This document shows, piece by piece, positions 1-10,801 of a stretch of DNA of 64,000 bases. The notes below the pieces were generated by a model. It was not told the DNA's origin. It saw only the letters and a list, made by a program, of their open reading frames with translations, and did not search any database. The DNA lies in contig ML976984.1 of the NCBI GenBank assembly GCA_010015675.1, forward strand, positions 460,310 to 524,309, given 5' to 3'. This DNA is from Byssothecium circinans. Lineage: Eukaryota; Ascomycota; Dothideomycetes; Pleosporales; Massarinaceae. The position numbers and the translations under genes are program-made. The stretch's first letter is position 1, and every line of letters starts with the position of its first letter.

Positions 1-192
1 TAGGCCTTTGCAGCTGCTCTCTGGCTTTTGTAAATGCCAGCATTAAGATCGTTAATAGCTGATTGAATTGCGATTTCGCGGTTATCCATTTTGATGCGTT
101 GCGTGGAGAGAAAACGCGTGATTTTCTGAGGGGTGGCCGATTTGGCGATGTGGCCGGAAACCCCTGGTGGCCGGAATCTATATAGGCTAGCT
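1..192 (-). mobile_element. 3' part of a Fot1/pogo-type DNA transposon (transposase N-terminus and one terminal inverted repeat), running off the window
   Basis: On the minus strand an ATG at about position 97 opens a frame starting MDNREIAIQSAINDLNAG and then SQRAAAKA, which leaves the window. This is the psq-type helix-turn-helix start of Fot1/pogo (Tc1/mariner superfamily, DDE_1) transposases and matches the start of the transposase at 30.5 kb (MDSREATIQAAISDLDAG...). The outer end reads GGCTAGCT followed by TA (193-194), the same terminal octamer and TA target duplication as the element at 28.85-30.63 kb. The inner part of the inverted repeat differs, so this is a related but distinct family. 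Only the 5' end of the transposase gene is visible; whether it is intact cannot be told. Confidence 0.8.
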
Positions 193-194
193 TA

Positions 195-524
195 TCTGCA
201 ACCAGATTGCAAACTGGCACCACGGCATTTGTGTAGCATAGACGTGCATCGTCACATTGCCAAAATCAATTGACATCAGGCCATCTAAAGGTCATGGGGC
301 CCCACCTACATGAACTATTCCGACGTTCCGACATCATATCGGGAACACTCGTACGATCAGCGCTGCGACCGCCTTCTAGACAGCCGTCACCAATACCAGC
401 GATGGTGTCTCGGAAGGCACCATCTATCTCTACGTATATACGGCGTCTTCTTCCTCCATGAGAAAGCGGTCTTCTTCTGCTCCTCTTTGCTTTCACCTAC
501 CCCGCCACCAGACAGTACCACACG
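195..524. other. Intergenic, promoter side of the FAD oxidoreductase gene
   Basis: No convincing coding sequence. A pyrimidine-rich stretch (about 450-520) with CTTTGCTTTCACC just before the ATG at 525 looks like a fungal core promoter/leader. Confidence 0.4.
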
Positions 525-2013
525 ATGAGCACGTCGACAGCCGAAACTGCGCACGGAGATATAGTCATTATAGGAACTGGAATCATTGGTCTTTCGACTG
601 CGTACTATTTGACCGAGTCAGGCAATACCAAGGCCGAGAATATTCATCTCCTAGACTCAAGCCCCCAGCTTCTCTCTTGCGCATCAGGTTTCGCTGGAGG
701 ATTTCTAGCTGCCGACTGTAAGGCTCCCCTCATCTCCCTCATATAACATTTCGACAATGCACAAGCTAACTACACGTCAGGGTTTGCGCCTTCCAACGCC
801 TCTCTAGGCACGCTCTCCTACAAACTCCACAAAGACCTCGCTACCGCACACAATGGCCGCGCGACATGGGGATATAGCTCCAGCACCGGGATCTCGCTGA
901 GCCAGATACAGGATAGCGAGGCGGCGGTTGGCGGGAGTGGAGAAGATTGGTTGGCGGATGGGACGAGTAGGGTGAAGGTTGTGTCCAAAGACGGCAAGAA
1001 TGAGACGGGAATTGGGCCGCTGTGGTTGAAAGACGCAGGAGAGGGAAGCTTGGAGGAAATAAGTGCGGAGGGGGCTGTTGCACAGATGTGAGTTCACAGG
1101 CTCGAATGCTTTGGGTATCGACGCAGACTGACCGAGTCGCAGTGATCCTTTGCGTTTCTGCCAATGGCTACTTGAGAGGTGCAGGGAGAGAGGAGTGAAC
1201 ATATACCATCCCGTGAGGGCGATTTCGGTCTCACATGATGAGAATGGATTGCTCAACGGCGTTCGGATAAGTGAAGATGGCCTAGAGAGAGACAGTAGGT
1301 CACCTCAATCCTCTATGATCAATTGCTAACAAGGAGCAGTGCCATGCGCCCGTCTGGTCATCACGTCCGGAGCCTGGACACCCCGCGTCTTCAGCACACT
1401 CTTCCCCAAGTCGAGAACACGCATTCCAATCGCGCATCTAGCTGGCCACTCGCTCCTTATTCAGAACCAACACTACAATCGAGAAGAGGAGGACAAGGAA
1501 GTCTGCCACGCAGTCTTTGCAACAGACACGCTAGGCTTCTCTCCAGAATGGTTCTCGCGGATAGGAGGAGAGCTATACCTCGCCGGTCTGAACACCACAA
1601 GGATTCCGCTTCCCGAGGTAGCGACGGGAGCGAAGGTGGATTGCAAGGCGATTGAACAGATGAAGCAGTGCGCAGCTGAGATGATAGGCGCTGTTGAGGG
1701 GAAGCCGATGGAGATAAAGAGGGAAGCGCTGGTATGTATCGCTCCTCTGAGGCAGTGTGTTGGACGATGTTGACTAGTATCGCAGTGTTTCCGCCCCGTG
1801 ACTGGCAGCGGCCGGCCATTGCTATGCCGTATCCCAGATGCACAGCTCGGTGGCGTTAAGACGCACAAAGCGGGAGAAGGAGGCGTGTATATTGCAGCTG
1901 GACACGGTGCCTGGGGTATTTCCCAGGCTCCAGGCACTGGACTGGTTCTTTCGGAGCTGATCGAAGGTCGACAACCGTCCGCAAACATCTCTGCGCTGGG
2001 ATTGCCCTCGTGA
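525..2013 (+). CDS. FAD-dependent oxidoreductase of the DAO/TDA3 type
   Basis: Five exons: 525-717, 781-1087, 1143-1294, 1340-1731 and 1786-2013, 423 aa. The N-terminus carries the Rossmann FAD-binding motif (DIVIIGTGIIGLSTAYYL, residues about 12-29), then a Ser-Gly-Phe-Ala-Gly-Gly-Phe-Leu-Ala segment at the first splice junction that is typical of the Tda3-like branch of the DAO family. The C-terminus has the second flavin-contacting motif GEGGVYIAAGHGAWGISQAPGTG (about 375-397), as in D-amino-acid/glycine oxidase folds. Such enzymes oxidise amines or amino acids with FAD; yeast Tda3 is linked to endosome-Golgi traffic. The substrate here cannot be read from sequence. All introns have GT-AG ends and keep phase. 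The ATG at 525 is the first in frame ahead of the Rossmann motif. Confidence 0.85.
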
Positions 2014-2707
2014 TCCTCCAGATCCTCTGTACCAGTTTGCTGGAAGCAAACGGTTCTTACTTTCTCTCACCATGTCTTATACACGATCAAAAGGTAGGAT
2101 TAGAATTCGGGGAATGGCGCAACAGCCCAAAATACACAATGGAGGGAAATGGGTTTCTCCACACCGGGGAACGTTTACGGCAGATAGTTATAGTGTATGT
2201 GTGTAATGAATTCACACTGCAATATTTTCAAGAGGTCAACCAGGAACTACTATTTCGCAATGTTCATTCCAAGACGTTTGCTACAGCTTCATGTAGTAGT
2301 TTCGAGGTGAGTGTCTGCAAAGATGAATATGCGAATGAGGGTCAATGGTTTAAAAGCATGACACTGCACACACACCCCATAACACCCAACCCCAACCTTG
2401 GAAGCCTCCCAAACATTTGGCTGACCTTCACGACGTCCGTCTGCTGCACATCTTATGTAACTTTACCGGATGACCGTTAATCTCGAAGCTCTAAGTGGGT
2501 CTCCTTGATCTAACGCTATGTACTCCAGTCGTCAGAATGACGCAATAACCCAACGCAGCTTTCAGAAGCTTTTATAAAACCGCTACCACAACCAGAACAC
2601 AAAGCACAACACAAGAAGCGACAGCGATTACACATACACCCAAAATATTCGAGGATACCTTCTCGAACCTTTCTTCCACAACACTCCAAGTACACTCATC
2701 CATCACA
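2014..2707. other. Intergenic: 3' flank of the oxidoreductase and promoter of the small-protein gene
   Basis: No supported gene. Short open frames here have no recognisable protein features. The stretch 2570-2700 is rich in CACAA/ACAC motifs typical of fungal leaders. Confidence 0.4.
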
Positions 2708-3077
2708 ATGCCTCGCCAAGGAGACGGCTCGTCCGACAACGGTCCCATCGAGGGAAACAATGTAATCCACGGTGCTGGCGGCGATGTATGCACTCCCGTT
2801 CCTTTCCATATCCTTGCAGTTTACTGACAAGGCATTTCCATAGGCCACCCTCAAGCACACGCAAAAGGTAGCTCCCGCGCCTGAAGGCGAGAAGGGCGAA
2901 GGTATGTAAACCCCTCCACATTCCACTCCCACCCCTTCAATCTGCTAACACCCGACAGCGCTCCCCGGCCTCAACGCCTCGGGAGGCGGTTCAGCAGGCC
3001 TCGGAACGGGCCAGGGCCGCCCGGCCAAGGATTCCAACAAACCCCCCCTCGTCGATCAACTTACCAAGGGCTCATAA
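2708..3077 (+). CDS. Small Gly/Asn-rich conserved-type fungal protein (84 aa), function unknown
   Basis: Three exons: 2708-2785, 2844-2901 and 2959-3077, joining in phase to 84 aa. The product starts MPRQGDGSSDNGPIEGNN, has a short polar middle (QKVAPAPEGEKGEALPGLN) and a Gly/Ser-rich tail ending in DQLTKGS. There is no signal peptide or membrane segment. Both introns have canonical donors (GTATGC, GTATGT) and TAG/CAG acceptors, and the reading frame stays open only when they are removed, which argues for a real gene despite its size. I do not recognise a named family; the low complexity suggests a disordered protein. Confidence 0.65.
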
Positions 3078-3915
3078 GCTACCTTATCGTATATTGACGG
3101 GATGGGGTGGGAGAGGTCTTTGCAGCTCAGCCGCGAGGGACACTTTGCGAGTGCAAGTAAGGCCGGTGTGGATGTCATGGCTGCCAATTGCTTGGGAGTG
3201 GAGTAAGGAATGTCATGGTGGGTCGCCCAAGGGATGGTTATCTCATGCAGGGCGCCTGGAATGAAAATGGCACCCCGCCGCTGGGAATCAGCATGCTCAT
3301 GTAATGGAATCTTCACGAATCACTATGATGTATACTGCTACAGTGAAATAGCAATCGTCGGTGTGTATCGTTCGTACTCAATACTCTCGTACGCAAGCCG
3401 GGTAATATGTGAGCGCTGATGCATAAGTGCTGACGCTATGCGCCGCTGAGGGCCTGAGGCTGAGACAAAGAAAAACAGGCAATGTAAGCGAAACCCCACA
3501 ATAATCTGATACGCTTGAAAGCCGAGCGCAAGAATCCGCAATTGGCAATTTTGAGACGAAGTCCGGGCATCACGACAGCAGTACGAAGCGCGAGGTGAAT
3601 GTGTCTGTGAAGAGTGGTTGATTGGCTACATATGAGAGGCACCAGCTCTTGGTACTCCTTCCTCCTGTCCGATTCTGGAACAAGGCGCGGTATCCAGTTC
3701 ATCCTAATTCACCTATCCAGTGCTACCGTAATCAAACATGTATCCGCCGCTCCCCAATACTCCGTCCCAACGTCCTGTTGATCTCTTTCCTCAAAGCCAA
3801 AGTCCTTTTGCGCCCGCTACCAGATTGTCGAAGCCAGAGTGATCGTAAACGTCGTGGTCTCACCGAGCTCTGCGGCCACCGTGCTCCCTTTAGTGACCGA
3901 GCGACCTGTTCGCTG
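3078..3915. other. Intergenic; includes the long 3' part of the unspliced hacA frame
   Basis: No gene between 3078 and 3731. From 3732 to 3915 the unspliced hacA reading frame continues on the minus strand, while the spliced (induced) frame has already stopped at 3916. Long plus-strand frames here are antisense shadows. Confidence 0.5.
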
Positions 3916-4940
3916 CTAGTTCTGCGCTGCGAGAGCCCCGTCGCTAACGTGAGTTGCGCCAGGGGCTGTCTGCATATCGAAGAACTTTGCATCAAAAGGG
4001 TCAGAAGGGCCAAAGCTGGGATCATGGTGTCCGAAGAGGCTTGGGGAGAGGTAGACATTGTCGTCCACCAGGCATGGAATGGGCTCCAGAGAGCACCCGT
4101 CGTTGGTGTCTGGGAACTGGTCGAAGTCGAAAAGAGACTCGAGAGGCTTCTCATTGTCAAAGGTAGTGTGAGGTTGAAGAGGGAAAGAAAGGCCCAGATC
4201 GCCTGAAGGGAGGCTGCTGAAGTCGACCGACACTGCAGGTCGCACAATATCTCTGCAGGATATCGTGTCTGGTCGAAATCAGGGGTGGCCTCCTTGAAGT
4301 CAGGCGTCTCGGGTTGGCAGGAGGAGTCGCGGGGCGAGTCCATGCTGTCCATGGCCAACGAGACCGGACTGGGGAAGGATGATGAGGTGGTTTGGGAGGG
4401 GTCAATTGTATCGGAGAGGAAGGAGTCGATCTCAGAGACTGGAGTGGGAATGTCGAAGCTCGCGGGGATCTCGCCGGGGAACTTGTTGCGGTAGGCTTGG
4501 AGCTCCGCGTTCTGGCGGGCGATGGTCTGTCGGGCGGCGGCGAGGTCGGCCTCGAGCTTGTCCTTCTCGGCTTGGATCATGTCGTACTCCTGTCGCTTGC
4601 GCTCACGCGAGTTGTGAGCGGCCAGACGGTTTCGCTTGACACGCTCGATACGTCGCTGCTCCTTCTCATCTTCTGTCTTTGCGCGCTTGCGGGGTGGCAG
4701 GCTGGTCTTTGGCTCTGGGAGCACCTGGCCCCATGACTTGCGCTTCTTCACCGCCTTCCCCTCGGAAGTTGCCGGCGGCGATGGAGTTGAGGTGGATGGC
4801 GTTGAGAAGGGAACCTGGAGGTCCTCCATCTTGATGGTGGTCGTCGATGAAAGGTCGACGTCGACGGCGGGCGGGGTCATGGTTGAGGTCATGGTGGAGG
4901 TGTTCATGTCAGGAAGATATTCAGTAAAAGATGGGTCCAT
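3916..4940 (-). CDS. hacA: HacA, bZIP regulator of the unfolded protein response (Ire1-spliced form)
   Basis: The minus-strand frame opens at 4940. It has Lys/Arg-rich segments (residues about 64-88), a bZIP basic region with the core NRLAAHNSRERKR (about 94-117) and a leucine zipper (about 118-150), all as in Hac1/HacA. Removing a 20-nt non-canonical intron (4233-4252) switches frame and gives a 334-aa protein with an acidic, aromatic C-terminus (FDFDQFPDTNDG..., DAKFFDMQT). Without removal the frame runs on to 3732 and yields a 402-aa uninduced form with an unrelated Ser/Arg-rich tail. In filamentous fungi Ire1 cleaves hacA mRNA under ER stress and HacA then induces chaperone and secretory genes. 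No conventional intron is needed. A uORF overlaps the start codon. Confidence 0.95.
4233..4252 (-). promoter_or_regulatory. hacA: Ire1-type unconventional 20-nt intron in hacA mRNA
   Basis: On the coding strand the 20 nt are bounded by two identical CTGCAG hexamers, one just before the intron and one forming its 3' end. They fit the CNG|CNG cleavage consensus of Hac1/HacA/Xbp1 introns. There are no GT-AG ends. Because of the repeat, the exact cut can slide up to 6 nt with the same product (for example 4236-4255). Removal joins ...RYPA to VSVDFSSLPSGDLG and opens the second frame to its stop at 3916. Confidence 0.93.
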
Positions 4941-4990
4941 TCCCTTGTGGTGGTACGTTGTCGATGCCTATGGTGTGTGGTGTAGCGCAT
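4904..4990 (-). promoter_or_regulatory. Upstream ORF overlapping the hacA start codon
   Basis: An ATG at 4990 on the minus strand, 50 nt before the hacA ATG, opens a 28-codon frame that ends at TGA 4904-4906, inside the hacA coding region and out of frame with it. A scanning ribosome using it would miss the hacA start. uORF control and ER-stress 5' truncation are known for Aspergillus hacA; action here is inference. Confidence 0.6.
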
Positions 4991-7512
4991 CTGGAGGGAG
5001 GAGCAGGAGGGATGATATTCTGGAGTGTGCGTGAGGACAGGTGTCCTTTATGTTAGGCGGCAACTGCAGGGGCGCAGTCGCGCTTTCCCGATCCGTGGTA
5101 GTCTAATCTAAATTAGAAACGACGACCTTTACCCCGACGGGGCCGTGCGCTATCCCTGGACGGCCCGGGCTAATCCACCCTCGCAGCTCGTAACGCACGT
5201 TTGCCTCCCGAACAACACGCAAATCACTCTACCGCTGGCCCTGTTATCGAGGCAGCCATTCTTGCACGTCATTCACGCTCTACTCGGGTTGGAATTTCCG
5301 CGCTGCCTTCCGGCTTCTCAAACCCCTAATCTTGCTGAGAGAAGATGGTTGAATATCGTCTCGCCCCACGCCTGAGTTTCACATTCGGTTTCCGTTGTGT
5401 CCCTAGGGAATCCAGGGGAAATCTGCTGCATTCCCGCCCCTCTCTAAGTACTCCTTTGTGCCTCAAACATGTTGGACGACTGTTGGAATCTCACGTCTTG
5501 CTGCAGTCATACTAGGCGTCGCTCAGCGTATCCACCGTGGCACTGCGTCTTACGATATCCCATTGCCCCATTGCTGATAGGCTATCGAATGGCGCCACCA
5601 GCCGTGTGAATTTCTTTGTCCCTATCTTGGTACGGAGTACACTGTTTTTTAGGTGACGCCCCAACGTCCCATTAAATTTAATATCCAGCGCTATGCTGCG
5701 ACCATTCGCCATTGATGCTGCATAGAACACGAGCGGGAAGGCTTCTCGAACCATCTGCACCCCATATTCTTTCATTTATTTTCCCGGGCTCCCACCCACA
5801 ACATCCACACCACCTCAATATGCCTGCATACCCGTGCAATCTGTACATGAAGTATTGCGGTACTACCGTCGGTAGATGTGCACAATTCTGGGGTACAATG
5901 CTTGCAATGGAAGCACGCGGAAGCTCAACGGTCATTCAGCCCGGCGTACCGCAGACTGTCACATGAAATACATCCATGGGTGTTTGGAGCTGCCGGTGCG
6001 ACGATGGCCCTCGACAAGTTCCCCAATTTCACTGCGTTTGTGCGTTTGGTGGATGAGATGAGGTTCGTCGCACCCTGCGGGCGGAAATACAACATCCCGA
6101 CGGAACAACATTGAGCATGTCCCGATCAGGCAGCTCTATTAATTCGTGAATTTCCGGTGCCGAATTGCTACTGCCTGGCAGTGCCTGCCTTCAGCGACTT
6201 TTGTTCATGCTCTCGAAGATTCTCCGTTGCCACTCGCGATGGACGGAACGGCGCCGTCGATGGAGTAGCGTACGTGCGTGTCTCATACGTGTTTCCTCCT
6301 TACGAGTCACCATTTTTTATCGTTTATTGGCGTTTACGAAGTCGTGATATCTACGTTTCGCCGTTGTCCCAAGGCAGCACAATTCGGGCCTATGGGGTGT
6401 CTGAAAATGGTGATGCCTGAATCGCACTCGAAGGCAAGTCGTCGTCATCGTGGACTGCGCTTTCAATCGCCCAAGCACCATGCGAGCCCGATAACACGGC
6501 TGTAGTTTACAGGTGGCAACGAGAGTGGAATATCACTGCAAAAGCTCCTTAAAAACATACCCACTGAAAGAAGATCTCTCGACCTCCCGATGGTCTTATC
6601 GTAAAGCGACCTTTGCACGGCAAAACAAGATCGATGTCGAAGTTGACAGACCTGCATCAACCACACATCATCAATTCCTCGCGCAAGTATTCTTCTTCAG
6701 AGCTAAACTGTATCTCCGATGGCTCTCCATCAGTTCGTTCCACAGTCTTTTCTTCTAGGACAGCGTTGGGGTCAAGCAAGCCGTATTACCTCTCTTCGAT
6801 GGCTCACTTCGCACGTAAACTCTTCGTCGAGGCCCCAACGCTCACTATCGTTATAGGAAGTCCTCGTTAGCCTCTCTACGAGCTCGAACACGACGCTTAC
6901 CTAATTCTTTAAAAGGCTCAAAAGCACGCAGTTCCCACTCGACCAGTTTGGAATTGGTAGCTAGGGCCATCGGACAGCAGAGCGAGCTCTTGCATTCGTC
7001 CAACAGTATGGCTAGCACTGCCACAATGATCATCAGAGCTTGAAAGAGGACAGATTTGTAGGAACCCGACCACAAAGGTGCAAATTCTTAGTACACCAAC
7101 TAAGACGTACACACTTTCTTTCTCTTTCTCTTTCTCGTTCTAGTTCATTTTGGTGTTTCTGCTGTCAGCATCCAGACCCTTCGGCCATACCGTACTTCCA
7201 TTCGAAACTAGCTACAAAGAAGCCTTCAATGTACGGCGCGTCGGTGGGTCAATGAGATTCGAAAGCCGCTCGTCAGACATCGAGAAAGCCACAGATGGAA
7301 ACAGCACAGACACTCGCCTTCCTTGACTCAAAGTATTCACTTCAGGGAAATTGGCATGTTAGCGAAAAATGTGAAGCTGCTAGAACAATAGAGGACTTGC
7401 TACCATGTTTGGAGGGTTCACCTCGACAACAGCGGCTCATATATTTCTCATCTAGACCAAGCTTGATCCCGCTTCCTTCACTTTACCTTTCAATCAAAGA
7501 TAGGCAACAATC
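4991..7512. other. Gene-poor interval upstream of hacA
   Basis: About 2.5 kb without a supportable gene on either strand. The first few hundred bases are the hacA promoter. Open frames of 60-90 codons occur but lack conserved motifs, splice continuity or composition like the neighbouring genes. A pyrimidine run (CTTTCT/CTCTTT) lies at about 7111-7140. Confidence 0.45.
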
Positions 7513-8610
7513 ATGTCTGACTTGCCTAGTCCACCAACTTCTCTTGAACACTCATGGCAACCCGACTGGCTACCAAAAACGCACGTCCCTGAAGAGGTCA
7601 GCACGTCTGGGGACAGAGTGCATCCAATAAATCCCCTTCAGTAACTGGACCATCTGAGTTGCCTACCGGTCATTGTTCCAGCGCTCCTATGGCTTCTTGC
7701 CTCTATGAACTGGCAGGCAGGGGCGAGAATGACCAGTATAGATCAGCCTCAATCGGAGAGAGAACCCATCGCATTCCATCAAAACCTTTGAATCTGGATA
7801 CCATTCAGCCTCCTCGTCGTTCTGTATCACATGGTGAGCTTACCTTAAGCCAACCCCGAAATAGTACTCGTCAGCATCAAGAGGTATCTCAACCGCGCAG
7901 CCAGCACCCCCAAACGCTCAGACCCAGCCCTTCGATGCCTCCGAGTTTTCACAATATACAAATGCTTTGAGCGCTATCCTTACCACCCACATCATGTCCG
8001 TCCTGAGGAAAACCCTTAAATAGTAATAACTACGCCAACACCTCCAATGAAGCTCGCACCGACCCAGCCTCCACATTCTCAATTTGTAGATCGCACGTCA
8101 CAGTATCTGCATCCCACTGCTGCTCATCGTTCTTATCGGAGTCCAACTCGATCAGAGTCACGAACAGCTGTAGCATCCAAGGCCTATTTCTCATGAGGAG
8201 CTCGAAGCTTCCAATCATCGTAGAGGACGTTCCCCTCTTCGGGGTGCTCAGGTGCCACCAACGGCTTTCGTCACGCAAGATCTGCAGCCACGCTCACAGA
8301 CTGCTCCACCTAATGGCCATCGCCTCTCCTCGCATATGGGTGTAGACGATACAATCCGCACCTCTCGATCTACGTCTCCTGAAATAAATGCCGAGGAAAA
8401 TACTGTGACAAATTGATTCTTCCAATGATAAAGGACATAATTGGCGCCGCCGGGTTCGCAGTGCACTCAAGAACTGGGATCTTCGTGGTGAATTCGTGTG
8501 TGGGTAGTGATTTGCATATGTAGATTGTACGATGAAAGGCACATCGAGTTGAAAGAGCTAGCTGCAACAATATCAGATCTTATAGGTACCTGGTCTGGAC
8601 ATGGTGCAGG
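7513..8610 (+). pseudogene. Probable decayed protein-coding gene (Ser/Pro/Arg-rich product, family not recognised)
   Basis: A start-like context at 7513 opens MSDLPSPPTSLEHSWQPDW and runs 43 codons to a stop. Coherent hydrophilic protein-like sequence then continues in another frame (about 7626-7970), returns to the first frame (about 7971-8190, with one stop near 8020), and continues in the third frame from 8189 (SHEELEASNHRRGRSPLRG... to ENTVTN, stop near 8427). The third frame is coding-like again near 8522-8600 (LYDERHIELKELAATISDL). The blocks abut with little overlap and keep a similar Ser/Pro/Arg composition, which suits one ancestral gene broken by indels and stops. Introns alone do not repair it with the splice sites I can see. 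No domain recognised. Confidence 0.4.
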
Positions 8611-9583
8611 TTGAACTTAGGTAAGAAAAGCTGGAAGATGGATGAACACTGCTCCGAATTTCTTCGCCCTTGAAATAAATGCGTGACTAATCAAGAAGAT
8701 TTCAATACCAAAGCCGAGGTTACCCGACGTGGAATAGTCTCTAACTCATGAATCATGATACCTGCCCCTTCCCCCCCGATCGGTTAAGAAATTAGAACAG
8801 CTCAAACACAACCCGCAGCACCACCGAAAATTCCACGGCACTAAGAGTCCAGACCAGACCAAAAGTATTCCAACGGAACTAACGATATATTTTATTTAAA
8901 GCACAATAATTAATATAGACTATTGAAGGGGTACCGGTCTGGATGATCCAATGTGACACAATGGAGAAAGAGAACATGGAGTTCATTGGACTTTTGCATT
9001 GAACAGCCCTGGACATTACTTGACAGTTTTGGTCATAGTGCGCTTGCCGGTGCGCCCTTAAGGATGCGGATATGGAGTTTTGCGAGAGACTCAGGTTCGA
9101 TTCCTGACGAATCCAAACTAAAAAAATTTTTGGAAATGTGAATTGAGATGGGTGGATTTTTTTGGGGTTTTGTACATGGTGTTTCTTGTGTGAATTTTCA
9201 GATGGGCTTTTTTTGGCGCTTGGAGTGGATCGGGGAAGAGGTATTTTTTTTATCTGATTGTTAGGGGACAACAGACCTACCTGTAAGTCATAAACGGCAC
9301 GCATTGGGATCCTCTCAAAGGATACGAGAGAAAAGAAGGTCACGAAAGTAAAAGACCTATCTTTTAGAACGGCTTGAGTGGGGTTGGCGATTTGATTCAT
9401 CCAAACAGCAGAGAAAATAGCTGCTTTAGTGCCGATCGATATACATGATGTTCAGCTTCAGTCGATGAAAGCGAAGTCACTCATCATGTCCTACGTACGT
9501 ATTCCTATCTAAAACCCAAGAGACTTTCACTTCCTCGCGAGTTCCATCTTTTCACACTGCGCCCCTGAGTTCTCTCACCAACC
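8611..9583. other. Intergenic with a tRNA-like repeat; 3' flank of the reductase gene
   Basis: No supported gene. The minus-strand frame over 8879-9400 is low-complexity and shows no family. The interval contains the pol III-like sequence at 9024-9135 and T-rich runs downstream of it. Confidence 0.4.
9024..9135 (+). repeat. tRNA-related sequence, possible SINE head
   Basis: A good pol III B box (GGTTCGATTCC, 9094-9104) lies within a perfect 5-bp T-arm (TCAGG/CCTGA). An A-box-like TGGTCATAGTGCG lies about 60 bp upstream (9030-9042), and an A7/T5 run (9120-9131) follows. The acceptor arms do not pair (3' CGAATCC has no GGATTCG partner) and no anticodon arm can be drawn, so it is not a working tRNA. 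This layout suits a tRNA-derived SINE or a decayed tRNA. Confidence 0.45.
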
Positions 9584-10801
9584 TCAAACAAACTGTTCAG
9601 CCATTTCCTTAACAGCCTTCTCAAGACTATCCCATCCCTTCCCGTTCTTGACCCACCTGAGTACCTCCTCCGCCATCTCCCTCGGAGGCTTGCAAGAATC
9701 ATCAACCAATCCCGGAATATCCTCCGGGAACGTGCGCTCCGGGTATTCTTTGCGGTAGATGGCGAGAACCTTGTTGTAGTCCCATGGTGCTGCGAATCCG
9801 TAGACGCGTTCGTGGTTGATTTCGGAGTGAACGAGAGCGGAGATATGGAGGAGGGCACAATCTTCAGTCGAGATGAACCATTCTACAAAGAATAAGTTGA
9901 TGTTGAGTGGAAGCCGGGAGGGGAAAAATGGAAACGACAACTTACGTGGAGAAAGAGCATGTTTCATTACCTCCCATTTCTCACCACCAGTGAAGGCATA
10001 TCTACCCCATGAGATCGTGCTGGGCTCGCCCTGCTTCTCTGGCACGAGCACTTTGCTGTGGTTGATATTCGGACACTGTTCGCAAAATCAGCTCATTCGA
10101 TTCATTCGATCCGTTCAAAACTTACGATAGTATTGAACACAAAGTCAGGTTTATTCTCATTCATCCACTTCCAGCACGCCTTCTCCGATTCCGTCTTCAG
10201 CGCCGCATAGATATACAAACCCTTCAAATAATCCGGCTCGTCTTCCGGATGCTTCCACCCCTTCGCAATACCCTCTTCATTGTAGCTGTTCTGGTCGAGG
10301 ATCTTCTCGACGCCGTTGTTGACAGGAAAAGTAGTAGCGATAGAGGAGGAAGTGTAGACTACGCGCTTGATGCTTGGAGTCTTCGCAGACGCCTTGAGTG
10401 CGTTGAGGCCAGCGTTGACGGCCGTGGGGATAGCGACTTTGGGGTCTTCACCGCCGAGAGGGGAGGCAACGTGGATGAAACCAGAGGTACCTAAAGCCGA
10501 ATGTAAGATGCATCAGTGGCGTGATGCTTTGTAATGATACTGCCTAGTGTGACGAACCTTTGACGACTTCGTCGTAGCAGCCCTCAAAGGTCATATCCGG
10601 CACAGCTACGAGCTCGAACTTGGTGCCTTTGTACTTGCCATCAAAGTACTCGGTCAGCCACTTCGATTTCTCGACGTCGCGCACGGCGCCGCGGACGTTG
10701 TATCCCTTTTGGAGTAGCTGATCGACGATGTGCGAGCCAATAAGCCCATTGACACCAGTGACAAAGATAGTCTCGCCGGGCTGGATGACGACCGTAGGCA
10801 T
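9584..10801 (-). CDS. NAD(P)-dependent extended-SDR reductase (epimerase / cinnamyl-alcohol-dehydrogenase-like)
   Basis: Four exons on the minus strand: 10801-10558, 10490-10126, 10075-9946 and 9882-9584, 345 aa. The N-terminal Rossmann motif VTGVNGLIGSH (GxxGxxG, residues about 14-24) and the catalytic YAALK (YxxxK, about 175) place it in the NAD-dependent epimerase/dehydratase Pfam family, in the branch with dihydroflavonol reductases, ketoreductases and fungal methylglyoxal (Gre2-type) reductases. The likely reaction is NADPH-dependent reduction of an aldehyde or ketone; the substrate is unknown. All introns are 50-67 nt, GT-AG and in phase. The ATG at 10801 (MPTVVIQPG) sits directly before the Rossmann strand, so the longer frame upstream is not needed. 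Confidence 0.88.

Noticed and set aside
3622..4206. 194-codon plus-strand open frame
   Set aside because: Lies antisense to hacA and reads its complement; no independent motif.
9024..9110. Genuine tRNA gene
   Set aside because: T-arm is good but the acceptor stem does not pair and no anticodon arm exists.
8879..9400. 173-codon minus-strand open frame
   Set aside because: Low-complexity Lys/Ser/Pro sequence overlapping the tRNA-like repeat and T-rich runs; no domain or splice support.
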